Source of the DNA: Fibrobacter succinogenes
Lineage (GTDB): Bacteria > Fibrobacterota > Fibrobacteria > Fibrobacterales > Fibrobacteraceae
DNA: 64,000 nucleotides
Assembly: GCA_902779055.1 (NCBI GenBank)
Contig: CACZAD010000002.1
Span: 62,001-126,000 of the forward strand
Reading direction: 5' to 3'
The translations under genes were made by a program, and so were the position numbers. Below the pieces are notes generated by a model. The model worked only from the letters and a program-made list of their open reading frames with translations. It was not told where the DNA came from and made no database searches. This document shows positions 15,173-25,606 of the stretch, in pieces; position 1 is the stretch's first letter; every line of letters starts with the position of its first letter.

Positions 15173-18100
15173 TTAGCCGACGAAAATGCGGCCGTTGCGG
15201 AAGAGCTGCATCCACGGGCCATCTTCGCCCCATTCTGCCGGGTGCCAGGAGTACTGGCAGGTACGGAACACGCGTTCCGGGTGCGGCATCATCACGAGAG
15301 CACGACCATCTTCGGAGCAGAGGCCGTTGATGCCGAACGGAGAGCCGTTCGGGTTCAGCGGATAGCGTTCAGTGTATTCGTGCTTGCCATCGACATAGCG
15401 GAGAGCCACGAGACCTGTCTTGAGGCAGGCTTCGGCAGCTTCGCGGCTTGCGAATTCGGCACGGCCTTCACCGTGAGCAACAGCGATCGGGAGGACAGAA
15501 CCTGCCATACCCTTGAGGAGCACAGCCGGCGTATCTTCCACCTTCAAAGAGCAGTAGCGAGCTTCGAAACGTTCGGAGATGTTCTGCACAAAGCGCGGCC
15601 AGTGCTTAGCGCCCGGAATCAAATCCTTGAGGTTCGAGACCATCTGGCAGCCGTTGCAAACGCCGAGCGTGAAGGTATCCTTGCGGTTGAAGTATGCTTC
15701 GAATTCAGCACGAGCCTTCGGGTTGAACAAGATGCTCTTGGCCCAGCCTTCGCCAGCACCGAGAACGTCACCGTAGCTAAAGCCACCGCAAGCGACGAGA
15801 CCGTTAAAGTCCTTGAGGCTTACGCGACCGGAGAGGATGTCCGTCATGTGAACGTCGATGGATTCGAAGCCGGCCTTTGCAAATGCAGCAGCCATTTCGA
15901 GTTCGCCGTTGACGCCCTGTTCACGAAGTATTGCCATCTTCGGGCGGCTTGCGTAATCCTTAATGACCTTGGCGCTAGCAGCGAGATCGAACGTGACCTT
16001 CGGCGTGATACCCGGATCGTCCTGTTCGAGCTTGAGCTTGTATTCGCTTTCGGCACATTCCGGATTGTCACGGAGAGCGGCAATGCGGCGAGTCGTATCA
16101 CTCCAGATGGCGCGGAGGTCAGAGAGGCCTTCGGCGTAGTCGCCAATCACAATGTTGTAAGTATCGTTGAGCTTACCGATTTCAGAAACGGTATCGCCGA
16201 GGCCGGCAGCTTCGAACGCAGCCTTCACGGCAGCAACATCCGAATTTGCAACCTGAAGAACGGCACCGAGTTCTTCGTTGAACAAAGCGTCAATCACATT
16301 GCCCTTGAGAGCAGTAGCGTCGAGCGTCACACCCACGTGGCCAGCAAATGCCATTTCGACAACCGTCGTGAAGAGGCCGCCATCGCTCTTGTCGTGGTAA
16401 GCCATGATTTTGCCATCAGCGTTGAGCTTCTGGATGGTTTCGAAGAAGGCGCGGAGTTCCTTAGCGGAATCGACATCCGGAGCGTGAGCGCCAAGGAGGT
16501 TGTAAACCTGAGCGGCAATGGATGCGCCCATGCGGTTCTTGCCACGAGCGAGGTCCACGAGCACAAGCGTCGTGTCCTTCTTCTGCAAGAGCTGCGGCGT
16601 GAGCGTCTTGCGAACGTCAGCGCACGGAGCAAAGGCACTAATCACAAGAGAAATCGGAGCGGTCACGCGGTGGCTACCCTTTTCGTCCTGCCACACGGTG
16701 CTCATGCTCATGGAGTCCTTACCGACCGGAATCGTAATACCAAGTTCCGGGCAGAGTTTCATACCGATGGACTTCACGGCTTCATAAAGGTCAGCGCCAT
16801 CGCCTTCGTAGTTCGGCGTAGCCATCCAGTTTGCGGACAAGTTTACGCGGCCCATATCCGGGACGCAAGCGGCAGCCATATTCGTGAGGGATTCAGCAAC
16901 CGTCATGCGGGCTGCAGCAGCCGGAGAAATGAGAGCAATCGGAGCGCGTTCGCCCATACTCATGACTTCGCCTTCGTAAGTGTCGAGCGTTGCACTCGTC
17001 ACAGCGCAGTCAGCAACCGGCACCTGCCACGGACCAACCATCTGGTCGCGGCAAATCATACCCGTCACGGAACGGTCACCGATAGAAATCAAGAACGTCT
17101 TATCTGCAACGGTCGGGTTAGCAAGTACGCGATGTGCAAGGTCCTTCACTGTCACGCCAGCCGGCACCACCTGAGAAGAGAGCGGGCGCTTCTGGGACTT
17201 TTCATTGCGGATCATGCGAGGCGGCTTACCGAGGAGCACACCGAGCGGCATGTCAATCGGAGTCGTACCGAAGTGCTTGTCCGTAAGGGTCAAGTGCTTT
17301 TCAGGGATAGCCTCGCCCACTACAGCGTACGGGCAGCGTTCACGCTTACAGATAGCGTCGAACACATCGAGTTTGTCACCAGCAATAGCGATAACATAAC
17401 GTTCCTGGGATTCGTTACTCCAGATTTCGAACGGGCTCATGCCCGGTTCGTCGTTCGGAACGTTGCGGAGTTCAAACTTACCGCCGAGGCCGCCATCGTT
17501 CACGAGTTCCGGGAAGGCGTTCGAAAGTCCACCTGCACCCACGTCATGAATAAATGTAATCGGGTTTTCTTCGTTCATCGCCCAGCAGCGGTCGATGACT
17601 TCCTGGCAGCGGCGTTCCATTTCCGGGTTTTCACGCTGCACAGAAGCAAAGTCGAGAGATTCATTACCGGCACCGTTAGCAACAGAGCTAGCTGCACCGC
17701 CACCAAGACCGATCAACATGGCCGGACCACCGAGAACGATCAAGTGGTCACCCGGGTCGATGTGGCCCTTTTCAATGTGCTGGTGCTTGATGTTGCCAAG
17801 ACCGCCAGCAAGCATAATCGGCTTGTGGTAACCGCGAACTTCGGTACCCTTTTCAGAAGAAACTTCCTGTTCGAACGTACGGAAGTAACCGAGGATGTTC
17901 GGACGGCCGTATTCGTTGTTGAACGCAGCGCCACCAAGTGGACCTTCGATCATGATATCGAGAGCAGAGGCGATGCGGGACGGGCTACCAAAGTCCTTTT
18001 CCCACGGCTGAACTGCACCCGGAAGCTTGAGGTTCGAAACGCTGAAGCCCGTAAGGCCAGCCTTCGGCTTGGAACCCTTACCCGTTGCACCTTCGTCACG

Positions 18101-19048
18101 GATTTCACCACCACTACCCGTAGCGGCACCCGGGAACGGAGAAATTGCAGTCGGATGGTTGTGGGTTTCGACCTTCATGAGGATGTCGACTTCTTCGTTG
18201 TGGAAGTCGTACTTGTTGTTGCGCGGGTCAGCGTAGAAGCGGCCAGCCGTTGCACCTTTCATCACAGCGGCGTTATCCTTGTAAGCGCTGAAGATGTTGG
18301 AATTGTGGAGCTGGTAGGTGTTCTTGATCATCTGGAACAAGGACTTGTCCTGCTTCACGCCGTCGATGGTCCATTCGGCACCGAACACCTTGTGGCGGCA
18401 GTGTTCCGAGTTGGCCTGAGCGAACATGTAAAGTTCAACGTCGGTCGGATTGCGCTTGAGTTCGGTGAAGTTCTTGACGAGGTAATCAATTTCGTCAGCG
18501 GAGAGGGCAAGGCCCATTTCCTTGTCAGCCTTCACGAGAGCGTTGCGACCTTCGGTAAGCACCGGAATCACATTGAGCGGACGCGGTTCTTCCTTGCTGA
18601 AGAGCACTTCGAGAGCGGCAGTATCAGCAAACACGGCCTGAGTCATGCGGTCGTGAATCTTGGCAGAAATCTTTTCACGTGCGCCAGCTGGAGCTGCACC
18701 TTCAAACTTCACGTAGTAAGCAATAGCGCGTTCGATGCGCTTGATCGCCGGGAGGCCGCAAATGTGAGCGATATCGGTAGCCTTCGAGCTCCACGGACTG
18801 ATCGTACCCGGACGCGGGCAGACCACAAAGAGTTCACCTTCGAGCGCCTTGACTTCGCGCATCGGGCCGTAATGAAGGACCTTTTCAAGCGTTTCCTTTT
18901 CGGAAGCGGTCAGGTCGGCGGACAGATCCACCACATGGAGGAATTCGGCATACACAGATGCAACCGGAATCCCAGCGGCCTTAAAATCAGATGAAAGCTT
19001 TTGCAGACGGAAATCCGACAGAGCCGGAGTACCACGAAGAATGAGCAT
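15173..19048 (-). CDS. purL: Phosphoribosylformylglycinamidine synthase (large, single-chain)
   Basis: 1291 residues, the length of the one-chain PurL of proteobacterial type. It converts FGAR, glutamine and ATP to FGAM in purine synthesis. Visible parts: N-terminal domain, ATP-binding synthetase halves ([20 protein letters not shown], then the second half with GKDSMSMST and [16 protein letters not shown]), and a C-terminal class I glutaminase with nucleophile Cys in LGVCNGCQM and [11 protein letters not shown] at 19048 follows AGAGG. Nothing looks broken. The 617-base region upstream carries three dyad repeats. Confidence 0.97.
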   Translation of the reverse strand: MLILRGTPALSDFRLQKLSSDFKAAGIPVASVYAEFLHVVDLSADLTASEKETLEKVLHYGPMREVKALEGELFVVCPRPGTISPWSSKATDIAHICGLPAIKRIERAIAYYVKFEGAAPAGAREKISAKIHDRMTQAVFADTAALEVLFSKEEPRPLNVIPVLTEGRNALVKADKEMGLALSADEIDYLVKNFTELKRNPTDVELYMFAQANSEHCRHKVFGAEWTIDGVKQDKSLFQMIKNTYQLHNSNIFSAYKDNAAVMKGATAGRFYADPRNNKYDFHNEEVDILMKVETHNHPTAISPFPGAATGSGGEIRDEGATGKGSKPKAGLTGFSVSNLKLPGAVQPWEKDFGSPSRIASALDIMIEGPLGGAAFNNEYGRPNILGYFRTFEQEVSSEKGTEVRGYHKPIMLAGGLGNIKHQHIEKGHIDPGDHLIVLGGPAMLIGLGGGAASSVANGAGNESLDFASVQRENPEMERRCQEVIDRCWAMNEENPITFIHDVGAGGLSNAFPELVNDGGLGGKFELRNVPNDEPGMSPFEIWSNESQERYVIAIAGDKLDVFDAICKRERCPYAVVGEAIPEKHLTLTDKHFGTTPIDMPLGVLLGKPPRMIRNEKSQKRPLSSQVVPAGVTVKDLAHRVLANPTVADKTFLISIGDRSVTGMICRDQMVGPWQVPVADCAVTSATLDTYEGEVMSMGERAPIALISPAAAARMTVAESLTNMAAACVPDMGRVNLSANWMATPNYEGDGADLYEAVKSIGMKLCPELGITIPVGKDSMSMSTVWQDEKGSHRVTAPISLVISAFAPCADVRKTLTPQLLQKKDTTLVLVDLARGKNRMGASIAAQVYNLLGAHAPDVDSAKELRAFFETIQKLNADGKIMAYHDKSDGGLFTTVVEMAFAGHVGVTLDATALKGNVIDALFNEELGAVLQVANSDVAAVKAAFEAAGLGDTVSEIGKLNDTYNIVIGDYAEGLSDLRAIWSDTTRRIAALRDNPECAESEYKLKLEQDDPGITPKVTFDLAASAKVIKDYASRPKMAILREQGVNGELEMAAAFAKAGFESIDVHMTDILSGRVSLKDFNGLVACGGFSYGDVLGAGEGWAKSILFNPKARAEFEAYFNRKDTFTLGVCNGCQMVSNLKDLIPGAKHWPRFVQNISERFEARYCSLKVEDTPAVLLKGMAGSVLPIAVAHGEGRAEFASREAAEACLKTGLVALRYVDGKHEYTERYPLNPNGSPFGINGLCSEDGRALVMMPHPERVFRTCQYSWHPAEWGEDGPWMQLFRNGRIFVG

Positions 19049-19196
19049 TTTGACCTCTTTTAGCCTAAATATTTACCGCCCCAAATATAGCAATTTAGAG
19101 GAGAGATTAAAGAGTAGAAAGACGAAGACAAGAAAGCAATGAAGGTGGCTAAAAAAGAGGGTTGAGGCAATCGAACAGACTTTTTTTTGCGTTTTT

Positions 19197-19414
19197 ATGC
19201 TACTAAACATTCATTTTCAGCAATTTAGTAGCACGTTTTTTACTTTGTTCAATAGATTTTTGAAAATGAAAGAGTGTCATATGCTATTAAATCAGCATTT
19301 TAACAATTTTAGTAGCATAATTACAGCGTTAATTCTGAAAAAAAAACGTCCAACTTGGTTAATTTATTCAAAAATTATGCTACTAAATCCGGATTTTTAA
19401 GCATTTAGTAGCAC
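19197..19414. repeat. Three 38-base inverted-repeat elements
   Basis: Copies at 19197-19234, 19281-19318 and 19377-19414. Each has arms of the type ATGCTACTAAAT and ATTTAGTAGCAC around a 14-15-base centre (CATTTT/ATTTTT-rich), so each is a perfect-length dyad of 38 bases. Start-to-start distances are 84 and 96 bases. Copy 2 has one arm mismatch (CTATTAAA). Confidence 0.85.
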
Positions 19415-19463
19415 ATTTTCGCATTATGACCACTTTCAGCGAGCGAAAAACGCTTTTTCAGCA

Positions 19464-19488
19464 AAAAAAAGCTCCGCAAAATGCGGAG
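19464..19488 (-). terminator. Terminator after hisD
   Basis: CTCCGC-ATTTT-GCGGAG stem followed by C and eight T on the minus strand, downstream of hisD. Confidence 0.85.
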
Positions 19489-19516
19489 TTGTTTCATAAA
19501 ATGCAAATGGAACTGT

Positions 19517-19655
19517 ATAAGGAGATTCCGGCTCGGAGGCCGGAATGACAATTCGCATCATAGGCGCCCCCGCAACAAGTCCGGGGAGACATCGAGGCCG
19601 GAATGGCATCACAACCGAAGAGGCCGGGGTGACAACCCTTCGGCAAGCTCAGGGA
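19517..19655. repeat. Cluster of REP-like palindromes
   Basis: AGGAGATTCCGGCTCGGAGG followed by CCGGAATGACA, then partial copies ending AGTCCGGGGAGACA, GAGGCCGGAATGGCA and GAGGCCGGGGTGACA. These are diverged members of the dispersed family. Confidence 0.6.
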
Positions 19656-19665
19656 CCGAATCCAA

Positions 19666-20955
19666 TTACAGTCTCTTGAGAACTGCGGCGGCGTGGTGGA
19701 TGAAGCCTTCTTCATTAGCCACGACAGCGATTGCCTTTGCGTTCTTCTTGATAGCCTTTTCGGAGTACTTGATGATGCTCATGCGCTTGAGGAAGTCATA
19801 GACGCCGAGCGGGCTGAAGAAGCGACCCGTGCCGTTCGTTGGGAGAACGTGGTTGGGGCCTGCAAAGTAGTCGCCCACCGGTTCAGAAGACCACGGACCG
19901 ATAAACACGGCACCCGCATTTTCGATCTGGGCAGCCATCGATTCGGCTTCGTCCGTCATGATTTCCATGTGTTCCGGAGCAATGGCGTTAGCAATGGCCA
20001 CACCGTCGAACCAATCCTTCACCACGAGGATGCGACCGAAGTTATCGAGCACCTTCGTCAAAAGTTCCTTCTTCGGGGAGTTTTCAACCTGGATGTCCAC
20101 ACATTCGCTAATCATCTGTGCGGTTTCCATGTTGTCCGTAATGCAGATAGCGGCTTCAAAGCCAGAACCGTGTTCTGCCTGGCTCAAGAGGTCAGCAGCG
20201 ACAAAGTCCGGATCGCAGGTGTTGTCTGCAAGCACGAGCACTTCGGACGGGCCTGCCACCATGTCGATATCGACAATGCCAAAGACTTCCTTCTTCGCGA
20301 CTGCGGCAAAGACGTTACCCGGGCCCACAATCTTGTCGACGCGTTCCACGACAACCTTGCCCTTGCCATCCTTGGCACCGTAAGCGAGGAGGCCGATAGC
20401 CTGAGCGCCACCAATGTGGTAAACTTCGGTAATGCCGAGTTCGCAAAGCACAAAAGCCACAGCACGGTTGATTTCGCCCTTGATCGGAGTCACGACAACG
20501 ATGTCCTTAACGCCAGCGACAATGGCCGGAACCGCATTCATAATGACCGTGCTCGGGTAAATGCCAGCACCACCCGGAACATAAAGGCCAACGCGCTTCA
20601 TCGGACGAATACGCTGACCGAGAACCACGCCATCCTTGCCTTCCATAAGCCAGGAATCTTCCATCTGGTTCACGTGGAAATCGTGAACATTCTTGATAGC
20701 CTGCTTAAGTGCGCGCTGCATTTCGGGCGGGCACTTGGCGGCAGACTTCTTGATTTCGGCTTCGGAGACGCGGAGGTTCTTGCCCTTGAGGCCATCGAAC
20801 TTCTGAGCGTATTCCACAGCCTTGGCATAACCGCCGTTTTTGATGTCGGCGAGAATGTCCATGACCTTGTCATGAATTTCCTTGCTCGGAGCAACTTCAC
20901 GACCACAAATTCTGTCAATCTCTTGAGACTTCGGAGTGACTTTTACGATTTTCAT
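19666..20955 (-). CDS. hisD: Histidinol dehydrogenase
   Basis: 429 residues, the usual length. Oxidises L-histidinol to L-histidine with two NAD. Family signatures include VPGGAGIYPSTVIMNAVPA, the GGAQAIGLLAYG loop, IDMVAGPSEVLVLAD with the nearby PDFVAADLLSQAEHG (zinc and catalytic Glu/His region) and GPNHVLPTNGTGRF. It lies 32 bases after cimA on the same strand and is probably cotranscribed with it, joining His and Ile synthesis. No other his genes are in the window. Confidence 0.97.
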   Translation of the reverse strand: MKIVKVTPKSQEIDRICGREVAPSKEIHDKVMDILADIKNGGYAKAVEYAQKFDGLKGKNLRVSEAEIKKSAAKCPPEMQRALKQAIKNVHDFHVNQMEDSWLMEGKDGVVLGQRIRPMKRVGLYVPGGAGIYPSTVIMNAVPAIVAGVKDIVVVTPIKGEINRAVAFVLCELGITEVYHIGGAQAIGLLAYGAKDGKGKVVVERVDKIVGPGNVFAAVAKKEVFGIVDIDMVAGPSEVLVLADNTCDPDFVAADLLSQAEHGSGFEAAICITDNMETAQMISECVDIQVENSPKKELLTKVLDNFGRILVVKDWFDGVAIANAIAPEHMEIMTDEAESMAAQIENAGAVFIGPWSSEPVGDYFAGPNHVLPTNGTGRFFSPLGVYDFLKRMSIIKYSEKAIKKNAKAIAVVANEEGFIHHAAAVLKRL

Positions 20956-20987
20956 TTTAACAGACCTTCTATTTTTAAAACTCTTGC

Positions 20988-22628
20988 CTACTTCTTGGAC
21001 GAAGCCTTGTCAGCATCAACGCTCGGAGACCCCACATCAATGTGCTTGTAAGCGTTCGAAATGACCTTGTCTTCAATCAGAATCTTGTACGTAAGGCCAT
21101 CGACAAAAGCCGTCCAGCAGGCTTCAATGATGTTGCTCGAAACACCGACCATGTTCCAGTAGCCGTGTTCGTCGCCAAAAGTCGTCCACACGCGAACCGT
21201 CGCATCGGACGCCACATTGGAACCGAGCACGCGCACCTTGAAGTCGTCCAGGCGCACACTCCCCATACACGGGAAGAACGGCAAAAGCGCCTTGCGGAGA
21301 GCGGCATCGAGAGCGTTCACCGGACCGTCACCTTCGCTCACCTGATGGCTGATCTGATTGCCCACCTGGAGCTTGACCGTCGCCTGAGACACGGAAACAC
21401 CCTGCGGAGTCTTGTCTTCAATCACGCGGTAGTTGAGTACCTTGAACGGTTCCTTGACCATACCCAAGTGGCGGTACACGAGCAACTTGAAGCTTGCTTC
21501 GGCGCTGTCAAAATGCCAGCCGGCATTTTCGCGTTCCTTGATTTCCTTGAGGAGGCTTGCCACCAACGGATCCTTCTTGTCGATGCCCGGCTTGATGGCC
21601 TTGAGCTTTTCGACAACGAGAGAACCACCGGCCTGGTCGCTTGTCACGAACACGCGGTCGTTACCCACCGTATGCGGGTCGATATGTTCAAAACTGCGGC
21701 TGACCTTCATGACGCCATCGATGTGCGCACCACCCTTATGAGCAAATGCGGCATCGCCCACGTACGGGGCATGCACGTCGCTCGGCAAGTTCACAATTTG
21801 GTCGATATTGCTACTCAGCTGGCGCAAGTGCGAGAGCTTCTTTGCAGCCGTAAAATCGCAGTCCATCTTGAACTTCAAATCGGCAGCAATCGTCGTGAGG
21901 TTTGCGTTACCGCAGCGTTCGCCGTAGCCATTCACTACGCCCTGCACCATCACGCAGCCCGCCTTCACAGCGTAAATCGAGTTTGCCACGGCAAGTCCAC
22001 TGTCGTTATGGACGTGGATGCCAAGCGGCGTCGAAATTTTTTCCTGCACCTTCTTTACGATTTCTTCGATTTCCCACGGCATCGTTCCGCCGTTCGTATC
22101 GCAAAGCACGATGCAATCGGCATGGCCAAGTTCGGCCGCCTTGAGCGTTTCGAGCGCATATTCCGGATTAGCCTTGTAGCCATCGAAGAAATGTTCCGCA
22201 TCGTAAATCACCTCTTCGGAATGTTCCTTGAGGTATGCGACAGAAGACTCGATCATGTCGAGGTTTTCTTCGAGAGTCGTGCGGATAACGTCCGTCACAT
22301 GCAAGTCCCAGCTCTTACCAAAAATCGTCTTGACCGGAGCTTCGGACTTGATGAGCGCCTGCAAAAGCGGGTCGTTCTCGGGCAAAATGCCCGGACGGCG
22401 CGTGCTGCCAAACGCGGCAATCTTTGCATGCTTGAGCTTTACGTCCTTGATGAGCTTGAAAAATTCCTCATCGGTCGGATTGCTGGGGTTCGGCCAACCG
22501 CCTTCAATATAGTCAAATCCAAAGTGGTCCAAAATTCGAGCGATCTGGACCTTATCAGCTAAGGAGAGACTTATTTTACGGTCTTGGTTACCGTCACGGA
22601 GCGTTGTATCGTATAAAAGGACTTTCAT
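20988..22628 (-). CDS. cimA: (R)-citramalate synthase
   Basis: 546 residues. HMGL-like TIM barrel with YDTTLRDGNQ at the N-terminus, DYIEGGWPNPSNPTDEEFF (the CimA rather than LeuA form), CDTNGGTMPWEI and HVHNDSGLAVANS with metal-binding His, then the LeuA-type regulatory domain at the C-terminus (about 400-530). It condenses pyruvate and acetyl-CoA to citramalate, the threonine-independent entry to isoleucine. The regulatory domain suggests isoleucine feedback. ATG at 22628; REP-like repeats lie just upstream. Confidence 0.93.
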   Translation of the reverse strand: MKVLLYDTTLRDGNQDRKISLSLADKVQIARILDHFGFDYIEGGWPNPSNPTDEEFFKLIKDVKLKHAKIAAFGSTRRPGILPENDPLLQALIKSEAPVKTIFGKSWDLHVTDVIRTTLEENLDMIESSVAYLKEHSEEVIYDAEHFFDGYKANPEYALETLKAAELGHADCIVLCDTNGGTMPWEIEEIVKKVQEKISTPLGIHVHNDSGLAVANSIYAVKAGCVMVQGVVNGYGERCGNANLTTIAADLKFKMDCDFTAAKKLSHLRQLSSNIDQIVNLPSDVHAPYVGDAAFAHKGGAHIDGVMKVSRSFEHIDPHTVGNDRVFVTSDQAGGSLVVEKLKAIKPGIDKKDPLVASLLKEIKERENAGWHFDSAEASFKLLVYRHLGMVKEPFKVLNYRVIEDKTPQGVSVSQATVKLQVGNQISHQVSEGDGPVNALDAALRKALLPFFPCMGSVRLDDFKVRVLGSNVASDATVRVWTTFGDEHGYWNMVGVSSNIIEACWTAFVDGLTYKILIEDKVISNAYKHIDVGSPSVDADKASSKK

Positions 22629-22654
22629 GAGTACAAAAGTAGAAAATTATAAAA

Positions 22655-22765
22655 AAGGCGATGCCGGAATAAATCCGGCATGACAGTTTAAAAGGTGATG
22701 CAGGAATAGATCCGACAAGACTGCTTAATAGGCTAAGTCAGAACTAATCCGGCATGACAGCATAA
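22655..22765. repeat. REP-like repeats with GGCTAAGTCAGAAC duplication
   Basis: A complete palindrome GATGCCGGAATAAATCCGGC followed by ATGACA, a degraded second copy and a third half copy. The word GGCTAAGTCAGAAC occurs twice in the same stretch. Confidence 0.6.
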
Positions 22766-22827
22766 TGGGCTAAGTCAGAACGCCTTACTTCGGCAAGCTT
22801 ATGCTTCGCCGCAGTTACAAGCTATTC

Positions 22828-23940
22828 CTATTCGCGGTCGTCGAGGGGTTCGGCGTCTTCGGGTTCTTCGACAGTCCATTCGCGGATATGTTCTGCAAGA
22901 GCCTTTTCGCCCGCACGTTCCACTTCATCCGAAACCGCATTCAGCTCAGAAGCTTCGAGGCCCGGCAATTCCTTTTCGAAGTGATCGACGTATTTGCCCA
23001 GCAAGTCAAACTTCTTGAGGTTCGCAAGGAGCATCATGAAGCTCGTGTCGCAAGTGCTGCTACGGTACTTGACATAGTCAATCAAAAGTTTGTCGACTTC
23101 GGAACCGTTCTTGAGCATGCAAAGTCTCGAAAGGTTCATGACCTTCGGATAGCATTCGTACAAACGCGTAGCGTACTTGAGGCAATCCGTCTTGCGGCCT
23201 TCGCGGTCGGCAATGGCGGCCTGCAAATCGAGGAACGCTTCTTCGTCTTCGGCACCCGGGTCCTTCACGTCACCGAGCCACTGCTTGGCCATGGCAATAT
23301 CGCCTGCGACAAAGTAAGAGTTTGCAATGTCGATGAGCGTAGCATTGCTCTTGTCCGGATCCTTGTAAAGCGAGGCCTTCGCAAAGTTTTCGGTATCCTT
23401 GATGGCATCGGCCATATCGCAAATGGCATCGAGAACGTCTTCGCGGTTTTCAAGTTCAGTCGCATCGATCACGCCCAGGAGTTCTTCAATCAAGGCCTTG
23501 GCGCGCTGCACCGGCATGACGTCCTCAATCGAGAGGAACACGACTTCGCGGCCTTCCCCACCTACGTGGCGCACAGCCAAATCGTGAATCAGGTCGGCAA
23601 TGTAATCCTTGTCATCATAAGTCTTGGCAACTTCGATAAAGAACGTTCCGGCATCGTAGAACAAGTCGTTCCACGTATCCATTTCTTCGTCGTCCGCCTT
23701 GAACGCCAAGAAGTCGCAGCGAAGCGTCCAGGCCAAAAGTTCAAGCTGGAGCTTCACATCCTTGATTTTTTCAATATCGTCAAGACCGTTCGCAATGGCC
23801 TCGTACAGTTCGTCCGGGCGGTGCAACAAACGGCTTTGTCCGTTCACAATTTCGCAAAGGGTCTTGCGAAGACGGTCTTCTTTACCACGAAAAGCCGCCT
23901 CAGCAGAAGGCGACTTCCAAAATTTTTTCTTTTTCGTCAT
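22828..23940 (-). CDS. Hypothetical helical (TPR-like) cytosolic protein
   Basis: 370 residues, no signal peptide, acidic. Begins with a basic stretch (MTKKKKFWKSPSAEAAFRGKE). The body is almost entirely predicted helix with repeat-like segments (ANSYFVAGDIAMAKQWL, ATRLYECYPKVMNLSRLC) that resemble degenerate TPRs, and two Asp/Glu-rich helices. It is similar in style to the DUF6880 group, but I cannot assign it. It has its own gap on each side (REP elements downstream, 16 bases to the GLUG lipoprotein upstream, same strand). Confidence 0.65.
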   Translation of the reverse strand: MTKKKKFWKSPSAEAAFRGKEDRLRKTLCEIVNGQSRLLHRPDELYEAIANGLDDIEKIKDVKLQLELLAWTLRCDFLAFKADDEEMDTWNDLFYDAGTFFIEVAKTYDDKDYIADLIHDLAVRHVGGEGREVVFLSIEDVMPVQRAKALIEELLGVIDATELENREDVLDAICDMADAIKDTENFAKASLYKDPDKSNATLIDIANSYFVAGDIAMAKQWLGDVKDPGAEDEEAFLDLQAAIADREGRKTDCLKYATRLYECYPKVMNLSRLCMLKNGSEVDKLLIDYVKYRSSTCDTSFMMLLANLKKFDLLGKYVDHFEKELPGLEASELNAVSDEVERAGEKALAEHIREWTVEEPEDAEPLDDRE

Positions 23941-23956
23941 GTCTTAAATGTAGAAA

Positions 23957-25477
23957 TTACTTGAACCAAGCAAAGACGGGATACCCATCATTCTTGGTCG
24001 CATCAATGGTCCAGACGCCTTCGGCACTGCCAAGTTGCGTAATGAATGCGGCTGACTTCATATCGGCAGAAGCTGTACCGGACGGAATATTGATGTCAAA
24101 TGGAGCGTCACCGCCAAACACCTTGCATTCACCGCCAATGTCCTTATCAAAGTACACATTGTTCAGGACAATCGTAGAAACACCCTTGCCCGCAATGGTA
24201 CCAGCATAGTTTTCATTCGGGATGACACCCTTGTTGTAGCTGGATTCGAGCTTGGCTTCGCTTTCAATGCTACCCACAATACCGCCCAGATAAGTTGCAA
24301 CACCAGCGACTTCGCCACTGTTGAACAAATTCGTCGCCACGACATTGGTCTTTGCGTTACCAATGACGCCACCAGCCGTCGGAAGCTTCTGGACAGTTAC
24401 TTTGCCCAGATTATAGACTTGATCCATGCTGGACTTGGTAGACAACACAGCTACAGCACCGCCCACGGAACCCATCGCGCGTTCTTCGCCGCTGGCATCA
24501 GCAGTCACATCACCATGGTTTCCGCCCATTTCGAGCTTGGTATTCGAGAGCGTCGCAAAGAGCCCGCCAACACCTGTAGTACCCGTCACCGAGCTATAGT
24601 TAAAGACCTTCTGGGCAAAGCCTTCGCCTTCGGCAATGGTGCCGTCGCTCTTAGAAGATGTCGCAAACGAACCGGCAATGCCACCCACAGTGGACTTACC
24701 CTTCACAGAAGCGTTATTCGACAAATCGTCCATAGAGCCATCCTGCAAGCGACCAATAATGCCACCCACAGAATTTTCTCCTGTTACACTCCCCGAAACC
24801 ATAACGGCTTTCAGGGAAACATGGGCACCTTCGCCAACAACGCCTGCAACACGGTCTCGACCCGTGATGGAGACATCCTGGGCGCCACAAGACTCAATAA
24901 CAGTCGAATCGGCCATACCCACAAGGGCACCCGCATAAGATCCAACGTTCATCGTGGCACCAACAACTACAAGATTACTGATGGTTGCGCCACGGACAAG
25001 GCCGAACAAGCCGCTATAGCTCGCCGTATCACTAATGGTCAAATTCGATATAGTATGGAGACCGCCATCGTACTTTCCACTAAAGGGGCGGTTGCCCAGG
25101 CCATTGGGATTAGAACCGAAAATGCCGATCGGTTTCCAGGCATCAGAAAGGACAATGTCAGCAGTCTGCTTAAAATACTTGTCCCTAAAATTCATCGAAG
25201 AATCGTTCACATAGAACGCAAGATTCTTAAGATCCTGTTCCGTCGCAATCTGGTACGGATTTTCAACAGAACCATCGCCTGCGGACCAGACCGTGGAAAA
25301 ATCTCTTGTAATCGGCTTCAAGAGACTATCAGGAGTATTTTCGGGAATTTCTTCCTTGGGCTGTTCCTCTGGAGTTTCAGAACTTGAACTGACCGGAACA
25401 CTACTCGGATTGCTATCGCTACAGGCGAAAAGGAACATCGGCAATGTAGCCACAGACAAAATTTTTGCAAATTGCAT
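23957..25477 (-). CDS. GLUG-repeat surface lipoprotein
   Basis: 506 residues from ATG 25477, preceded by AGAGG at six bases; an in-frame TTG two codons earlier is less likely. Lipobox FACS, then a Ser/Pro/Glu-rich linker to about residue 50. IATEQDLKNLAFYVN opens the repeat domain, followed by many GLUG-like beta-helix turns (YSGLFGLVRGATISNLVV, VGGIIGRLQDGSMDDL, AGGVIGNAKTNVVA, LGGIVGSIESEAKLESSYN). Such proteins are extracellular and often linked with adhesion. Function is not known. Confidence 0.8.
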   Translation of the reverse strand: MQFAKILSVATLPMFLFACSDSNPSSVPVSSSSETPEEQPKEEIPENTPDSLLKPITRDFSTVWSAGDGSVENPYQIATEQDLKNLAFYVNDSSMNFRDKYFKQTADIVLSDAWKPIGIFGSNPNGLGNRPFSGKYDGGLHTISNLTISDTASYSGLFGLVRGATISNLVVVGATMNVGSYAGALVGMADSTVIESCGAQDVSITGRDRVAGVVGEGAHVSLKAVMVSGSVTGENSVGGIIGRLQDGSMDDLSNNASVKGKSTVGGIAGSFATSSKSDGTIAEGEGFAQKVFNYSSVTGTTGVGGLFATLSNTKLEMGGNHGDVTADASGEERAMGSVGGAVAVLSTKSSMDQVYNLGKVTVQKLPTAGGVIGNAKTNVVATNLFNSGEVAGVATYLGGIVGSIESEAKLESSYNKGVIPNENYAGTIAGKGVSTIVLNNVYFDKDIGGECKVFGGDAPFDINIPSGTASADMKSAAFITQLGSAEGVWTIDATKNDGYPVFAWFK

Positions 25478-25525
25478 ATCCAACCTCTTGGGAAATTATT
25501 CCACACTCCTCTAGCTTAAATTAAA

Positions 25526-25566
25526 TAAAAAAAGACCGGAACGTACAAAGAGTTCCAGCCTTTTTT
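25526..25566 (-). terminator. Terminator after slyD
   Basis: Imperfect stem with GGAAC / GTTCC core and flanking A- and T-runs on both sides, so it could work in either direction. Confidence 0.65.
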
Positions 25567-25606
25567 CAAATTTTTTGAGGGTTATCCGCAGGACTTGCGC
25601 TAAACC

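Larger units (their letters stand above)
19049..19665. other. 617-base gap upstream of purL
   Basis: Contains no supported gene. It holds three 38-base dyads (19197-19414), the hisD terminator (19464-19488), a second AGCG-AAAAA-CGCT hairpin at 19442-19454 and a cluster of REP-like palindromes (19517-19655). The purL promoter must lie in the lower part; I could not fix it. Confidence 0.6.

Noticed and set aside
15242-18994. Very long plus-strand reading frame opposite purL
   Set aside because: Shadow of the purL gene; its translation has no family and purL is complete and full length.
19197-19400. Small plus-strand reading frame with repeated MLLNxHF units
   Set aside because: No ribosome site (T-run upstream); the peptide repeat is explained by the DNA dyads and the third unit ends at once.
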